DNA of 64,000 nucleotides. Origin: Candidatus Zemynaea palustris (lineage in GTDB: Bacteria > Vulcanimicrobiota > Vulcanimicrobiia > Vulcanimicrobiales > Vulcanimicrobiaceae). How positions within the stretch are numbered: the first letter of the stretch is position 1; each line of letters begins with the position of its first letter. The DNA is taken from positions 1-64,000 of the forward strand of contig PLCB01000012.1 in assembly GCA_003134695.1 (NCBI GenBank), in the 5' to 3' direction. The notes beneath the pieces were generated by a model. That model saw nothing but the letters and a program-made list of their open reading frames with translations. It made no database searches and was not told the DNA's origin. This document shows positions 41,831 through 50,509 of the stretch, piece after piece. Made by a program: the position numbers and the translations under genes.

Positions 41831-42402
41831 GGCGAGTACGTGTCCAGCAAGTAGCGGCAGAAGTCTTGGTAGGTGAGCTCCGCGGACAGGCTGAGGCCGG
41901 CGACGTAGTCGTTCCACGTTGCGACGACGCCTGAATAGCGCTCGCGATCGCGCTCCTCGGCACGCAGCAGTTGTTCGTCGGCCGCGGCCGGCGCCACGTG
42001 CGACCAATCGCAGGTGCAACCGGAGGTCTCGAATTGGATCTGATTGTCGACCAGTTGGGACGGAAACGAGCGACACGTCGCCGGTCGCCCGGCGCCGAGG
42101 CCGCAGCGCGCCGCGCCGTGGGACGCGCCAACGAGAAACGTGCAGAAAGGTTTGTCCCCTTCCTCGAGTCGGACGCGCACCAGTGCTGCTCGAAAACGTT
42201 TGTCGCTCTTATCGAGGGCGAATGCACCGAGGTCGTCTGGCCGGCAGGGTAGCGCGGCCGTGAACGTCCACGGCGGGACGGCAAGCGTGCGCGCGATCCG
42301 TGCCAAGTCGTCGCCGGTGACGAAGACGGTGTAGTACGAACAACACGTCTTGTCAGGGCAACGGAGCCAACGATCGAGTCGCGATTCGACCGGCGCGATC
42401 AT
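41827..42402 (-). CDS. YkgJ-type Cys-cluster protein (copy A)
   Basis: This 191-aa protein has CPDKTCCSYYTVFVTGDDLARIA near the start, then KPFCTFLVGASHGAARCGLGAGRPATCRSFPSQLV and SGCTCDW. It shares the Cys spacing C-(x)4-CC...C...C-G-(x)n-RP-x-x-C-R-x-(F/Y)-P with copy B downstream. The family is often annotated as zinc/iron-chelating. The two copies are translationally coupled (TGA/GTG overlap), so they may form a heteromer. It is preceded by a strong terminator hairpin for the upstream gene. Confidence 0.8.
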   Translation of the reverse strand: MIAPVESRLDRWLRCPDKTCCSYYTVFVTGDDLARIARTLAVPPWTFTAALPCRPDDLGAFALDKSDKRFRAALVRVRLEEGDKPFCTFLVGASHGAARCGLGAGRPATCRSFPSQLVDNQIQFETSGCTCDWSHVAPAAADEQLLRAEERDRERYSGVVATWNDYVAGLSLSAELTYQDFCRYLLDTYSP

Positions 42403-42430
42403 GCCGAGATCATTCGCCCGCCAGAAGAGA

Positions 42431-42453
42431 GGCCCTCGCTCGAAGCGAGGGCC
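42431..42453 (-). terminator. intrinsic terminator
   Basis: GGCCCTCGCT (42431-42440), loop CGA, AGCGAGGGCC (42444-42453) form a perfect 10-bp stem. On the minus strand it is followed by the T-rich TCTCTTCT. It lies downstream of the secreted-protein gene (42495-43100). Confidence 0.75.
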
Positions 42454-42494
42454 TTCCCTCCGTTATCGGTCCCCGAGGCAGTCGTTAGCAGCCG

Positions 42495-43100
42495 CTAAAG
42501 GCCTGCCGAGCTCAGTTTAATATACAGCGGCATACTGAGGCCACCCTTAACTTTCGCTTGATCTTTGGAGCCGCCGTTGAGTTCTTTGTAGTCGAGCTTG
42601 AGGAAATTGAAGCCGTCAGCCTTCATTCCGTTTTTTACCCAAACGTCGTTCACTTTTGCGTACTGCCACTCTATCGAGCCTTTGTCTTGCTGACTGAGTT
42701 TCTTATATTCGATCGCCGAGAGCCTCGATGCGCCCCAACTAAAGGATTGAATTCCGACGGCCACGTTTTGATCGGCCGGCACCTTGAGCGAATAGACGCA
42801 GCTGCCGTCACCATTCAGTGTGGCATTTGTCTTGCCGACGATCGGTCCAGACATATCGGTGCCCTTGTGGGCGACGACGATGAGATCCTTACACTCAGTG
42901 CTCGAAGGTTTGAACTTCTCGAACGCGCCCTTGATGGAGATCGGGCCGCTGAGCGTGAGGAACTCTTCTTGCTCGCCGCCGGCCTTGCGCATCATCGTGT
43001 TCGCCGGGTTGTTCGTTGGGCCGGCTGCGCGCGCGACGGTCGGGATGGCGATCGCGACGGCGACCGCGAGACATGCAAACAACACGAGAAGACCGGACAT
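42495..43100 (-). CDS. secreted protein of unknown function
   Basis: This 201-aa protein has a signal peptide (LLVLFACLAVAVAIAIPTVARAA) and a lysine-rich beta-type body with two cysteines (STECKD, DGSCVYSLKV) that could form a disulfide. I do not recognise the family. A good GGAGG lies ahead of the ATG, and a terminator follows, so it is a single-gene unit. Its lysine-rich, lower-GC composition differs from neighbouring genes. Confidence 0.72.
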   Translation of the reverse strand: MSGLLVLFACLAVAVAIAIPTVARAAGPTNNPANTMMRKAGGEQEEFLTLSGPISIKGAFEKFKPSSTECKDLIVVAHKGTDMSGPIVGKTNATLNGDGSCVYSLKVPADQNVAVGIQSFSWGASRLSAIEYKKLSQQDKGSIEWQYAKVNDVWVKNGMKADGFNFLKLDYKELNGGSKDQAKVKGGLSMPLYIKLSSAGL

Positions 43101-43119
43101 AGGTTACCTCCGACTCCAG

Positions 43120-43167
43120 GCCTCCGTAGAGGAGGCAGATTCAGTTTGCCTGCCGTCCCGGCAGGTA
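43120..43167 (+). repeat. two adjacent hairpins
   Basis: GCCTCC/GGAGGC (43120-43136, loop GTAGA) is followed by a 9-bp stem with arms TGCCTGCCG (43147-43155) and CGGCAGGTA (43159-43167), loop TCC. They lie in the 127-bp gap between the divergent secreted-protein and aldo/keto reductase genes, in the possible leader of the latter. Their role is unknown. Confidence 0.4.
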
Positions 43168-43227
43168 CCTGGGAAACGCAGGGGGGCACCAGCAGGTTCC
43201 CGCGAGCCGCGAGGCCGACCACGCGAC

Positions 43228-44250
43228 ATGAAGACCGTCACCGCCGCGATGCCCGTCACCCGGCTTGGCCGGACGGGCCTGCGCGTCTCCCGCGTCTGCC
43301 TCGGAACGATGACTTTCGGAGCCCAGGCGGACGAGCGTGCCTCGCATGCCATCCTCGACGTAGCAAGCGAGCACGGCGTCGATTTCATCGACACCGCCGA
43401 CATGTATCCGATTCCGAGCAAGTCTGAGACCTACGGCCGCACCGAAGAGTTCGTCGGCCGCTGGCTGCGCGGCAAGCGCGACCGCTTCGTCTTGGCAACG
43501 AAGGGCTACAACCCGATGGGCCCAGGCCCCAACGATCGCGGCAACTCGCGCGTCCACCTCATGCGCGCGCTCGACGCATCGTTGAAACGCCTGCAGACCG
43601 ACTACGTCGATCTCTACCAGATCCACCGCTGGGACGAGACGGTGCCGATCGAAGAGACGCTCTCGACCTTCGACGACATGCGCCGCGCCGGAAAAATCCG
43701 GTATGCGGGCGCGAGCAATCTGGCCGCTTGGCAACTGATGCAGTCTCTCCGGACGAGCGACGCGCACGATCTCGTGCGCTTCGACTCCGTTCAACCGCGC
43801 TACAATTTGCTCTATCGCGAGATCGAACGCGAGATGGTGCCCGCCTGCATCGCGAACGGCGTCGGAATCATCGTGTACAATCCGCTCGCTGCCGGGATGC
43901 TGACCGGCAAGTATCGTCCGGGCGAGCAGCCGCGCGAGGGGACGCGCTTCACGCTCGGCGGCAACTCAGGGCCACTTTACGGCAGGCGATATTGGCGCGA
44001 CGAAACGATCGCGCTCGTCGAGCGACTTGCGGCCGACGTGGCCTCGCGCGGGAAATCGCTGACCCACGTCGCGCTCCGCTGGGTGCTCGAGCAGCCGGGG
44101 ATCTCGAGCGCGATCGTCGGCGCGAGCAAACCGGAGCAACTCGCGGATTCGCTGCGCGCGCTTACGATCGAACTCGACGACACCGACCGCGCCGCTTGTG
44201 ACGGCGCGTGGTATGCGCTCCCCCGCCGCCGCCCCGAAGACGACGGCTAG
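43228..44250 (+). CDS. aldo/keto reductase
   Basis: This 340-aa NADPH-dependent oxidoreductase has a TIM-barrel fold. It has GLRVSRVCLGTMTFG, the catalytic Asp and Tyr in DFIDTADMYP, the Lys in LATKGYNPMG, the His in YQIHRWD, and the cofactor-binding AIVGASKPEQLADS. The IHRWDETVPIEETL segment places it with the Tas/YajO-like group. The substrate cannot be told. It converges with pepA. Confidence 0.93.
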   Translation: MKTVTAAMPVTRLGRTGLRVSRVCLGTMTFGAQADERASHAILDVASEHGVDFIDTADMYPIPSKSETYGRTEEFVGRWLRGKRDRFVLATKGYNPMGPGPNDRGNSRVHLMRALDASLKRLQTDYVDLYQIHRWDETVPIEETLSTFDDMRRAGKIRYAGASNLAAWQLMQSLRTSDAHDLVRFDSVQPRYNLLYREIEREMVPACIANGVGIIVYNPLAAGMLTGKYRPGEQPREGTRFTLGGNSGPLYGRRYWRDETIALVERLAADVASRGKSLTHVALRWVLEQPGISSAIVGASKPEQLADSLRALTIELDDTDRAACDGAWYALPRRRPEDDG

Positions 44251-44254
44251 CGCG

Positions 44255-45796
44255 TCACGACTTGGCGGCGGTGCTGGGCGCGCCGTTCTTTGCGGCGACG
44301 CGCGTCTTCGCCAGGTCCTCCGCGAACGCGACGAGTGCGCGCACCGGCGTTCCGGTCGGACCTTTCGCCATGTACGGGGTCTCGTCGACGTAAGCGGTTC
44401 CGGCGATGTCGAGGTGGATCCAGGGCGTAGTGCCGACGAAGTTTTGCAAGAACGCGGAAGCCGTGAGGCTCCCGGCGGGCCGGCCCGTCGAGTTACGCAA
44501 ATCGGCGATCTCGCTCTTGACGGCGTTCGAGTAATCCTCGTAGATCGGCAGCTGCCAGTAGCGTTCGCCGGTCTGGTTGGCCACGCTCAAGAAATGTTTG
44601 ACGAAGGGATCGTCGTTGGACATGGTCCCGGTCGCGGCGTGGCCGAGCGCCATCACCATCGAGCCGGTCAAGGTCGCACAGTCGACGATCTTGGTCGCGC
44701 CGAGTTCGCGCGCGTAGCAGAGCGCGTCGGCGAGGATCAGACGGCCTTCGGCGTCGGTGTTGATGACCTCGATCGTCTTGCCGTTCATCGCGCGGACGAT
44801 GTCGCCGGGTTTGGTCGCGCGCGGTCCGGGCAGGTTCTCGCTCGCAGGCACGAGGCCGATCACGTTGAGTTTCGGTTTCAGGCGCGCGACCGCCGAGAGC
44901 GCGGCGATGACGCCGGCGCCGCCCGACATGTCGTACTTCATCTCGTGCATGTTCTCGGCGGGCTTGATTGAGATGCCGCCGGAGTCGAAGGTGAGGCCCT
45001 TGCCGACAAAGGCCAGTTTTTCGGGGTTGCCCGGGTCACCCTCGTAGGTCAGTACGATCAGTTTCGCGGGTTGATCGCTCCCTTGCGAGACGCTGAGCAG
45101 CGAACCCATCCCGAGTTTCTTCATGCGCTCTTCATCGAGCGCTTCGAAACGGAGACCGAATTCTTTGGCCAACTCTTCAGCGCGCTTGGCCATGTGCGTC
45201 GGCGTCATGTCGTTTGCCGGCGTGAGCGCCATCAAGCGCGCGGCGTTGACGGCCTCGCCGAGGACGCGTCCGCGCTCGATGCCCTCGTCGAGCGCGCGTG
45301 CTTCGAATTGGTGGCTTCCCGCGGTTGATACTACGGTGAGTTCTTCGAGCACGATCGGTTTTTCGGGCTCGCTCCGATAGGTGGTCGTATCGATCGTTCC
45401 GGCAAGCGCGCCTTCGACGACGAACGACGCGGCGGCGCGGACGTGATGCTGCGCCTCGAGTGGGAGCGCGATCGCGATCGAGCGGACGTTGCGCTTGCCG
45501 AGGTACCGCACCGCGGTACCGGCATACTTCGCGAGCGCTTGGGGCTCGAACTTCGCGCGGTCGCCGAGTCCGACGACCAAGACGCGCTTGACCGCCAGAT
45601 CTTTAACGTGGATCAGCGCGACTTCGTTGGTCTTTCCTTTTATCTCGCCCGACGCCAAGACGTCGGTGATCGCGCCGCCCAACTCTTGATCGGCTCCTTG
45701 GGCGGCTCCGTCGAGTCGAGCGTCGCTGAAGGCGGGGACGACCAAGGCACCGGCCTGAAGCGATGACGAGGTGCCGGGCGAGACGCGAATTTGCAT
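44255..45796 (-). CDS. pepA: leucyl aminopeptidase (M17)
   Basis: This 513-aa dinuclear-metal exopeptidase has the C-terminal active site VGKGLTFDSGGISIKP, YDMSGGAG, the signature NTDAEGRLILADAL and ATLTGSMVMALG. The ATG at 45796 is supported by GAAAGG 6 nt ahead and by MQIRVSP as a usual start; the frame is open upstream. It diverges from purM with only 34 bp between start codons. Confidence 0.95.
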   Translation of the reverse strand: MQIRVSPGTSSSLQAGALVVPAFSDARLDGAAQGADQELGGAITDVLASGEIKGKTNEVALIHVKDLAVKRVLVVGLGDRAKFEPQALAKYAGTAVRYLGKRNVRSIAIALPLEAQHHVRAAASFVVEGALAGTIDTTTYRSEPEKPIVLEELTVVSTAGSHQFEARALDEGIERGRVLGEAVNAARLMALTPANDMTPTHMAKRAEELAKEFGLRFEALDEERMKKLGMGSLLSVSQGSDQPAKLIVLTYEGDPGNPEKLAFVGKGLTFDSGGISIKPAENMHEMKYDMSGGAGVIAALSAVARLKPKLNVIGLVPASENLPGPRATKPGDIVRAMNGKTIEVINTDAEGRLILADALCYARELGATKIVDCATLTGSMVMALGHAATGTMSNDDPFVKHFLSVANQTGERYWQLPIYEDYSNAVKSEIADLRNSTGRPAGSLTASAFLQNFVGTTPWIHLDIAGTAYVDETPYMAKGPTGTPVRALVAFAEDLAKTRVAAKNGAPSTAAKS

Positions 45797-45830
45797 GACG
45801 AACCTTTCAGCTAGTGGAACGCGCTGTTCG

Positions 45831-46874
45831 ATGGGCAACCCAGACGCCAATTGGCCGGAAGCGAAGGCCCCCCTGCGAGACGCGTACGCGCGTGCCGGCG
45901 TCGACATCGCCGCCGGCAACCTCGCCGTAGCGCGCTATCGTGAACTAGCTGCCGCGTGGCGACATCCGTCACAGCTCGACGCCATCGGCGGTTTCGGCGG
46001 GCTCTTCGCGCTGCCCGGCGACTTGTCGCGCTCGCTCGTCGCTTCCGCCGACGGCGTCGGTACGAAAACCCTCATCGCCGCGGCGCTCAGGCGCTATGAA
46101 TCCGTCGGCGCGGACTTGGTGAATCACTGCGTCAACGACATCCTCGTAATGAATGCGACGCCGTTGTTCTTCCTCGATTATCTCGCGATGGGACGTCTCG
46201 ACCCAGAGGTCGCGGGCGCGATCGTTTCGGGCGTACAACTCGCCTGCCGCGCGCACGAGATGGCGCTCCTGGGCGGAGAGACCGCCGAGATGCCTGGGAT
46301 GTACGAGACCGACCATTTCGATCTCGCCGGTACGATCGTCGGTCTCGTCGAGACTGCACGCATCCCCGATCGCACGCGCGTCCGCGCCGGCGACGCGATC
46401 GTCGGCCTGCCTGCGACGGGCTTGCACACCAACGGCTACACGTTGGCGCGCGCGCTCATCGCGCGCGACGAATGGGCGGCGTACGGCGACGCGCTTTTGG
46501 CCGAGCATCCGTCGTATTACCGAACCGTGCGTGCGATCGAAGACGTCGCCGACGTCAAGGTGATGGCGCACATCACCGGCGGGGGGCTGCTCGAAAACGT
46601 GCCGCGCACGCTCCCAGAAGACGTCAAGGCGATCTTCGAGCAGTCGCGCTGGTCGGTACCGCCGCTCTTGGCCGAATTGGTTCGGCGCGGAGACTTGGCG
46701 CACGAGGAACGTTATCGCACCTTCAACATGGGGATCGGCTTTACGCTCGTCATGACGACCGCCGATGCGGTAAAGGCGTCGCGAGCCGTCCCCGAAGCGA
46801 AGGTCGTCGGCTGGCTCGAGATGCGCGCGCCCGGCGAGCCTGCGGTCGTGGTGCATCCGTCACGCACCGCGTAG
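45831..46874 (+). CDS. purM: AIR synthetase (phosphoribosylformylglycinamidine cyclo-ligase)
   Basis: This 347-aa enzyme closes the imidazole ring using ATP. It has YARAGVDIAAGN, SADGVGTKTLIA, GADLVNHCVNDILV, LLGGETAEMPGMY, GLPATGLHTNGYTLAR and HITGGGLLENVPRTLP. The ATG at 45831 lacks a clear ribosome site and its promoter must overlap the 5' end of pepA. purN starts 11 nt after its stop. Confidence 0.96.
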   Translation: MGNPDANWPEAKAPLRDAYARAGVDIAAGNLAVARYRELAAAWRHPSQLDAIGGFGGLFALPGDLSRSLVASADGVGTKTLIAAALRRYESVGADLVNHCVNDILVMNATPLFFLDYLAMGRLDPEVAGAIVSGVQLACRAHEMALLGGETAEMPGMYETDHFDLAGTIVGLVETARIPDRTRVRAGDAIVGLPATGLHTNGYTLARALIARDEWAAYGDALLAEHPSYYRTVRAIEDVADVKVMAHITGGGLLENVPRTLPEDVKAIFEQSRWSVPPLLAELVRRGDLAHEERYRTFNMGIGFTLVMTTADAVKASRAVPEAKVVGWLEMRAPGEPAVVVHPSRTA

Positions 46875-46885
46875 ACAATCTTCTG

Positions 46886-47995
46886 GTGAACCTCGACGAC
46901 GCTCGCTTGGGACAGGCGGAAGTTCATCATGCGCTCGAAGCTCTTGGTGCACGCGGAGTCCGCCCGATTCGCGATCACCGCACGCCCGAACCGTTGCTCT
47001 CGTGGATCGATGCGGAATTCGGCGGAACGTGGTCGTCGGAAGCGGCGGCCGGCGGCATATGGGTGGCCGAGGATGCGAGCGGGCGGCTCGGCTTCGCCGC
47101 GTTCGATCCCCGTGGGCTCGCTTTTTTTTGGCTGCGCCATTGGCGTCAGAAACCGGGCGTCGGTATCTTCGGGCCGTTCGGGCTCGTCGAACGCGCGCGC
47201 AGGACCGGCTTGGGCGCGACGCTCTTACGCGCCGCGCTCTTTTCGTTGCGCGAGCGCGGTTACCGGCAAGCGCTGATCCCGCTCGTCTCCGAAGGGCGAC
47301 TGGTCGCGTATTACGAGCGTGAGACGGGCGCACGCGTCGTCGAATCGGTCGACCTGCGGCGAGGTGAGAAGAAGTGGCGCGTGACGATCCTCGCCTCCGG
47401 CAACGGCAGTAATTTCGAAGCCGCCGTCGAGCGCGCGAATGCGGGCGAGATTCCGTTCGACGTGCAGGCCCTCGTCGTCAATCGCGGCGACGCGCTCGCG
47501 CTCGAACGGGCGAAACGGCTTGGCGTCGCAGCGTGTCTCGTCGCGTGGCGCCGCGGCGAGGAGTCGCGCGAGTCGTACGATGCGCGTTTGCTGGAAACGG
47601 TCGTGGCGACCGAGCCGGATCTGGTCGTCCTGCTCGGATGGATGCACGTGCTCTCGGCCGGATTCGTCGCGCGCTTTCCGCAGTTGCTCAATCTGCATCC
47701 CGCGTTCTTGCCGCTCGACCCGGCGCTCGATGCGGTCACGATGCCGGACGGAAGTGTGATTCGGGCCTTTCGCGGTGCGCAGTCGGTCGACGACGCACTT
47801 GCCGCGGGCTCCGGTTGGATCGGCGCGACGGTGCATCGCGTCGGCGTCGCCGTCGATCGCGGGGACGTGCTCGCGCGGGTGCCCCTGCGCGCGCTCGAGG
47901 GCGAACCCCGTCAAGCTCTTGACGCGCGGCTGCATACCCTCGAACACGAGGTTGTCGCGAATGCGCTGCGCCGCTGGGCGTGGGAAATGACCTAG
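46886..47995 (+). CDS. purN: GNAT acetyltransferase-PurN fusion
   Basis: This 369-aa protein is about 165 aa longer than PurN. Residues 1-160 look like a GNAT acetyltransferase: after FWLRHW comes GVGIFGPFGLVERARRTGLGATLLRAALFSLRERGY, with the acetyl-CoA pyrophosphate loop RRTGLGA, and then AYYERETGARVVE. Residues 165-369 are GAR transformylase, with ILASGNGSNFEAAVE, NLHPAFLP (N269, H271), ATVHRVG (H317) and VDRGDVLA (D324), so it should be active with 10-formyltetrahydrofolate. The GTG at 46886 is the only plausible start after purM. The acetyl acceptor is unknown; regulation or protein modification is possible. Confidence 0.9.
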   Translation: MNLDDARLGQAEVHHALEALGARGVRPIRDHRTPEPLLSWIDAEFGGTWSSEAAAGGIWVAEDASGRLGFAAFDPRGLAFFWLRHWRQKPGVGIFGPFGLVERARRTGLGATLLRAALFSLRERGYRQALIPLVSEGRLVAYYERETGARVVESVDLRRGEKKWRVTILASGNGSNFEAAVERANAGEIPFDVQALVVNRGDALALERAKRLGVAACLVAWRRGEESRESYDARLLETVVATEPDLVVLLGWMHVLSAGFVARFPQLLNLHPAFLPLDPALDAVTMPDGSVIRAFRGAQSVDDALAAGSGWIGATVHRVGVAVDRGDVLARVPLRALEGEPRQALDARLHTLEHEVVANALRRWAWEMT

Positions 47996-49011
47996 CGCGA
48001 GCTAGAAGCCGGTTCGAACGGCAGATTCGGGTCCGCGCTCGCATGCAGCGGATCGACGCGAAGACGTTCACCTTGCCGGTCGGCGGCGGCGGCGATCATC
48101 GCCGCGTTGTCGGTGCAGAAATGGAGGTGCGGGATCGCGGTGCGGACGCCGGCGCGCCGGCCCCACGCGCTGAAGGCGGCTTGCAGCGCTGAATTCGCTG
48201 CGACGCCGCCGGAGAGGACGGCGAGCCGATACGAAGCGTCTCGGGTAGCGCGTTCGACGCGATCGATCAAGATGTCGACCACGGCGGCCTGAAAGGATGC
48301 GGCGACGTCAGCTTTGTCCGCCGCGCGACCGGGTTCGGTTTCGAGAAAGTAGCGCACCGCCGTCTTGAGACCCGAGAACGACATGTCGAGCGAACCGCGC
48401 TCGGCGCGATGACGCGGAAAGGGGATCGCCGCCGGATCGCCGCTACGCGCGAGCGCGTCGATCTCGGGGCCACCCGGAAACGGCAAGCCTAAGAGTCGCG
48501 CCGTTTTATCGAAGGCTTCGCCGGCCGCGTCGTCGCGCGTCCGCGCGAGGACGTGCATCTCGAGCGGGCCCGCGACGTCGACGAGTTGTGAGTGGCCGCC
48601 CGAGACGAGCAGCGCGAGAAACGGATATTCGGGTTCGAGTTCCTGTTCCAAGAACGCCGCGAAGATGTGGCCATGCAGGTGGTTGACGCCGTAGAGCGGC
48701 TTACCGCTCGCAAACGCGAGCGCTTTGGCGGAAGCGACGCCGACGACGAGGCTGCCGATGAGACCCGGTCCGACGGTGACCGCGATGCCGTCGACGTCGG
48801 AGAGCCGGACTTCGGCGCGTTCGAGGGCATCGTCGACGGCGGCGCTCAGCAGCGCGACGTGCTGACGGCTCGCGATCTCCGGGACGATCCCGCCGAACTT
48901 CGCGTGGAAACGGTCCTGATTGGTCGAGACGTTCGAAAGCGCACGCTTGCCGTCGCGCACGACGGCGGTCGCCGTGTCGTCGCACGAGGTCTCGATTCCG
49001 AGGAGTAGCAC
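47992..49011 (-). CDS. tsaD: tRNA N6-adenosine threonylcarbamoyltransferase
   Basis: This 339-aa ASKHA-fold protein transfers threonylcarbamoyl to A37 of ANN-decoding tRNAs, with TsaB and TsaE. It has LLGIETSCDDTATAVV, GGIVPEIASRQHV, VTVGPGLIGSLVVGV, the metal-binding HLHGHIFAAF, LVSGGHSQLV, DKTARLLGLPFPGGPEID and SGGVAANSAL. The GTG start has no strong ribosome site. It overlaps purN by 4 nt tail to tail. Confidence 0.96.
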   Translation of the reverse strand: MLLLGIETSCDDTATAVVRDGKRALSNVSTNQDRFHAKFGGIVPEIASRQHVALLSAAVDDALERAEVRLSDVDGIAVTVGPGLIGSLVVGVASAKALAFASGKPLYGVNHLHGHIFAAFLEQELEPEYPFLALLVSGGHSQLVDVAGPLEMHVLARTRDDAAGEAFDKTARLLGLPFPGGPEIDALARSGDPAAIPFPRHRAERGSLDMSFSGLKTAVRYFLETEPGRAADKADVAASFQAAVVDILIDRVERATRDASYRLAVLSGGVAANSALQAAFSAWGRRAGVRTAIPHLHFCTDNAAMIAAAADRQGERLRVDPLHASADPNLPFEPASSSR

Positions 49012-49027
49012 GCCGTCGGTTCGCGCC

Positions 49028-50041
49028 TCAGTCGCCGGAGAGCCCGCGCGTCGGCAACGCCGTGCCGGCTTCGGCGTCCTTCGGCGTGATGCCGCGGGGA
49101 TAGCCGACCTTCATGTTTCCGCTGTCGTCCCAGGCGTCGACGATCATGTCGCGCAGCATCGTCGCGCCGTCGCCCAAGCGCGCTTGGACGAAATCGACGG
49201 CTTCCGGCGTTCCGTTCGCGAAACCGCCGCGCTTGTCGATCTCGTAGAGCGGCACGACCTGCGCGAGCGTGGCATGCAGATACTGCGCGACGTGTTGCTG
49301 GATCGTGCAACTGCAAGATTTATATGCGTGCATATGAGCGACGACGCCGACGAGCGTCGCGTGGGCCCGGACGAAATCGCTCTCGAACTTGGAGTGGACG
49401 TCATGGGAATCGGAATACCCGTTCGGGTTCGGGTAGTTGCCCCAGCCGTTGAAGTGGACCGTGACGTGCAGTGGCTGGCTCGCGTCGCCGACGTAGTGGC
49501 TCCAGACGCCGATGTCGCGCAAGGTCAGCGTTTCGCGCAGCGCACGGTCTTTGGCAAACCAGGCGCGGTCGTCGGCGCTGGTCGCTTTGGTTTCCCCCAC
49601 ACGATCGATGCGCCAGATCGCAAAATCGATCCGCACTTGTTCCCATCCGTCGTCCAGCGAATACGGAAGGTACCCTTCGGCGTATTCGTTGGTGCCCGCC
49701 TTACGAAGCGCGGTGTCGTAGTCGCGCCGCGAGTTCGGCAGCGCATCGAGGTCGATTGCGTGCTCGACCTTTCCGTCGTCGGTGAGATCGAGGTAGTGTC
49801 CTGGATCCAAATCGGCGTCGTGCGGTTGGCCAGCGCCTTTCGAACGGTCGAGCTCTGGCCCCAACGCACCGATCTCGGCGACCGCCGCGTCGGAACGGAC
49901 AAAGGCGGGAAGAGTGTCGGGCAGCGCTTTTGCGGCGGCGGTCGAGATGAAGTAATGCCCGGTCAGGCCCCACGCCGACGCGGATTGCGCCAACGAAAGG
50001 ACGGCGGCGATCGCGATGGGGATGTTACGCATACGTCGCAT
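49028..50041 (-). CDS. S1/P1-type secreted nuclease
   Basis: This 337-aa exported protein has a signal peptide (IAIAAVLSLAQSASA) and a mature N-terminus at W in WGLTGHYFIS, where the amino group and W1/H6 bind zinc in S1/P1 nucleases. It has HYLDLT (zinc Asp/His), IGVWSHYVGDASQPLHVTVHFNGWGN, the family signature, and SKFESDFVRAH. It likely degrades single-stranded nucleic acids or 3'-nucleotides outside the cytoplasm. Two in-frame ATGs (50041, 50032) are possible starts. Confidence 0.9.
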   Translation of the reverse strand: MRRMRNIPIAIAAVLSLAQSASAWGLTGHYFISTAAAKALPDTLPAFVRSDAAVAEIGALGPELDRSKGAGQPHDADLDPGHYLDLTDDGKVEHAIDLDALPNSRRDYDTALRKAGTNEYAEGYLPYSLDDGWEQVRIDFAIWRIDRVGETKATSADDRAWFAKDRALRETLTLRDIGVWSHYVGDASQPLHVTVHFNGWGNYPNPNGYSDSHDVHSKFESDFVRAHATLVGVVAHMHAYKSCSCTIQQHVAQYLHATLAQVVPLYEIDKRGGFANGTPEAVDFVQARLGDGATMLRDMIVDAWDDSGNMKVGYPRGITPKDAEAGTALPTRGLSGD

Positions 50042-50074
50042 GATCCGCCGCTTCGACTCGCAAATGCAGCAGTC

Positions 50075-50509
50075 ATGCCGAAATTCTTGGGGTTCGATCA
50101 TGTCGACGCGCGCGTTCCGTCGCTTGCCGTTGTCGAGGCGTTTTACGACCGGCTGTTGCCCGCCCTCGGGCTGTCGCGTAGGAAATACTCGCACGTCGAC
50201 GAGCGCGGCGATTGGCACGACGTTGACGCCGACCACCCGGCAAATACGAAAGAGTACTACGAACCGGCGCTTCCGGGCCAACTGGCGTCGTTCATCGGCA
50301 TCATCGAGGATCGCACGATGCAGCCGACGCGGACGCGCATCGCTTTTCGAGTCGGCACACGCGACGAGCTGGACTCGTGGGAACCGCGCCTGCGTGAGTG
50401 GGGCGCCAAGAACGTCGAGTGGTGTGCCGACATGAATGCGTACCCTGCGCTCTTCTTCGAGGATCCCGCCGGCACGAAGCTCGAGCTTTGCGCCCGCAAC
50501 CCGTTCTAA
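50075..50509 (+). CDS. VOC-family (glyoxalase/dioxygenase fold) protein
   Basis: This 144-aa protein has the paired beta-alpha-beta-beta-beta pattern: FLGFDHVDARVPSLAVVEAFYDRLLPALGL at the start and FFEDPAGTKLELCARNPF at the end. The first-strand His and the terminal Glu are the usual metal ligands. The substrate is unknown. It converges with thrS, overlapping by 4 nt. Confidence 0.87.
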   Translation: MPKFLGFDHVDARVPSLAVVEAFYDRLLPALGLSRRKYSHVDERGDWHDVDADHPANTKEYYEPALPGQLASFIGIIEDRTMQPTRTRIAFRVGTRDELDSWEPRLREWGAKNVEWCADMNAYPALFFEDPAGTKLELCARNPF

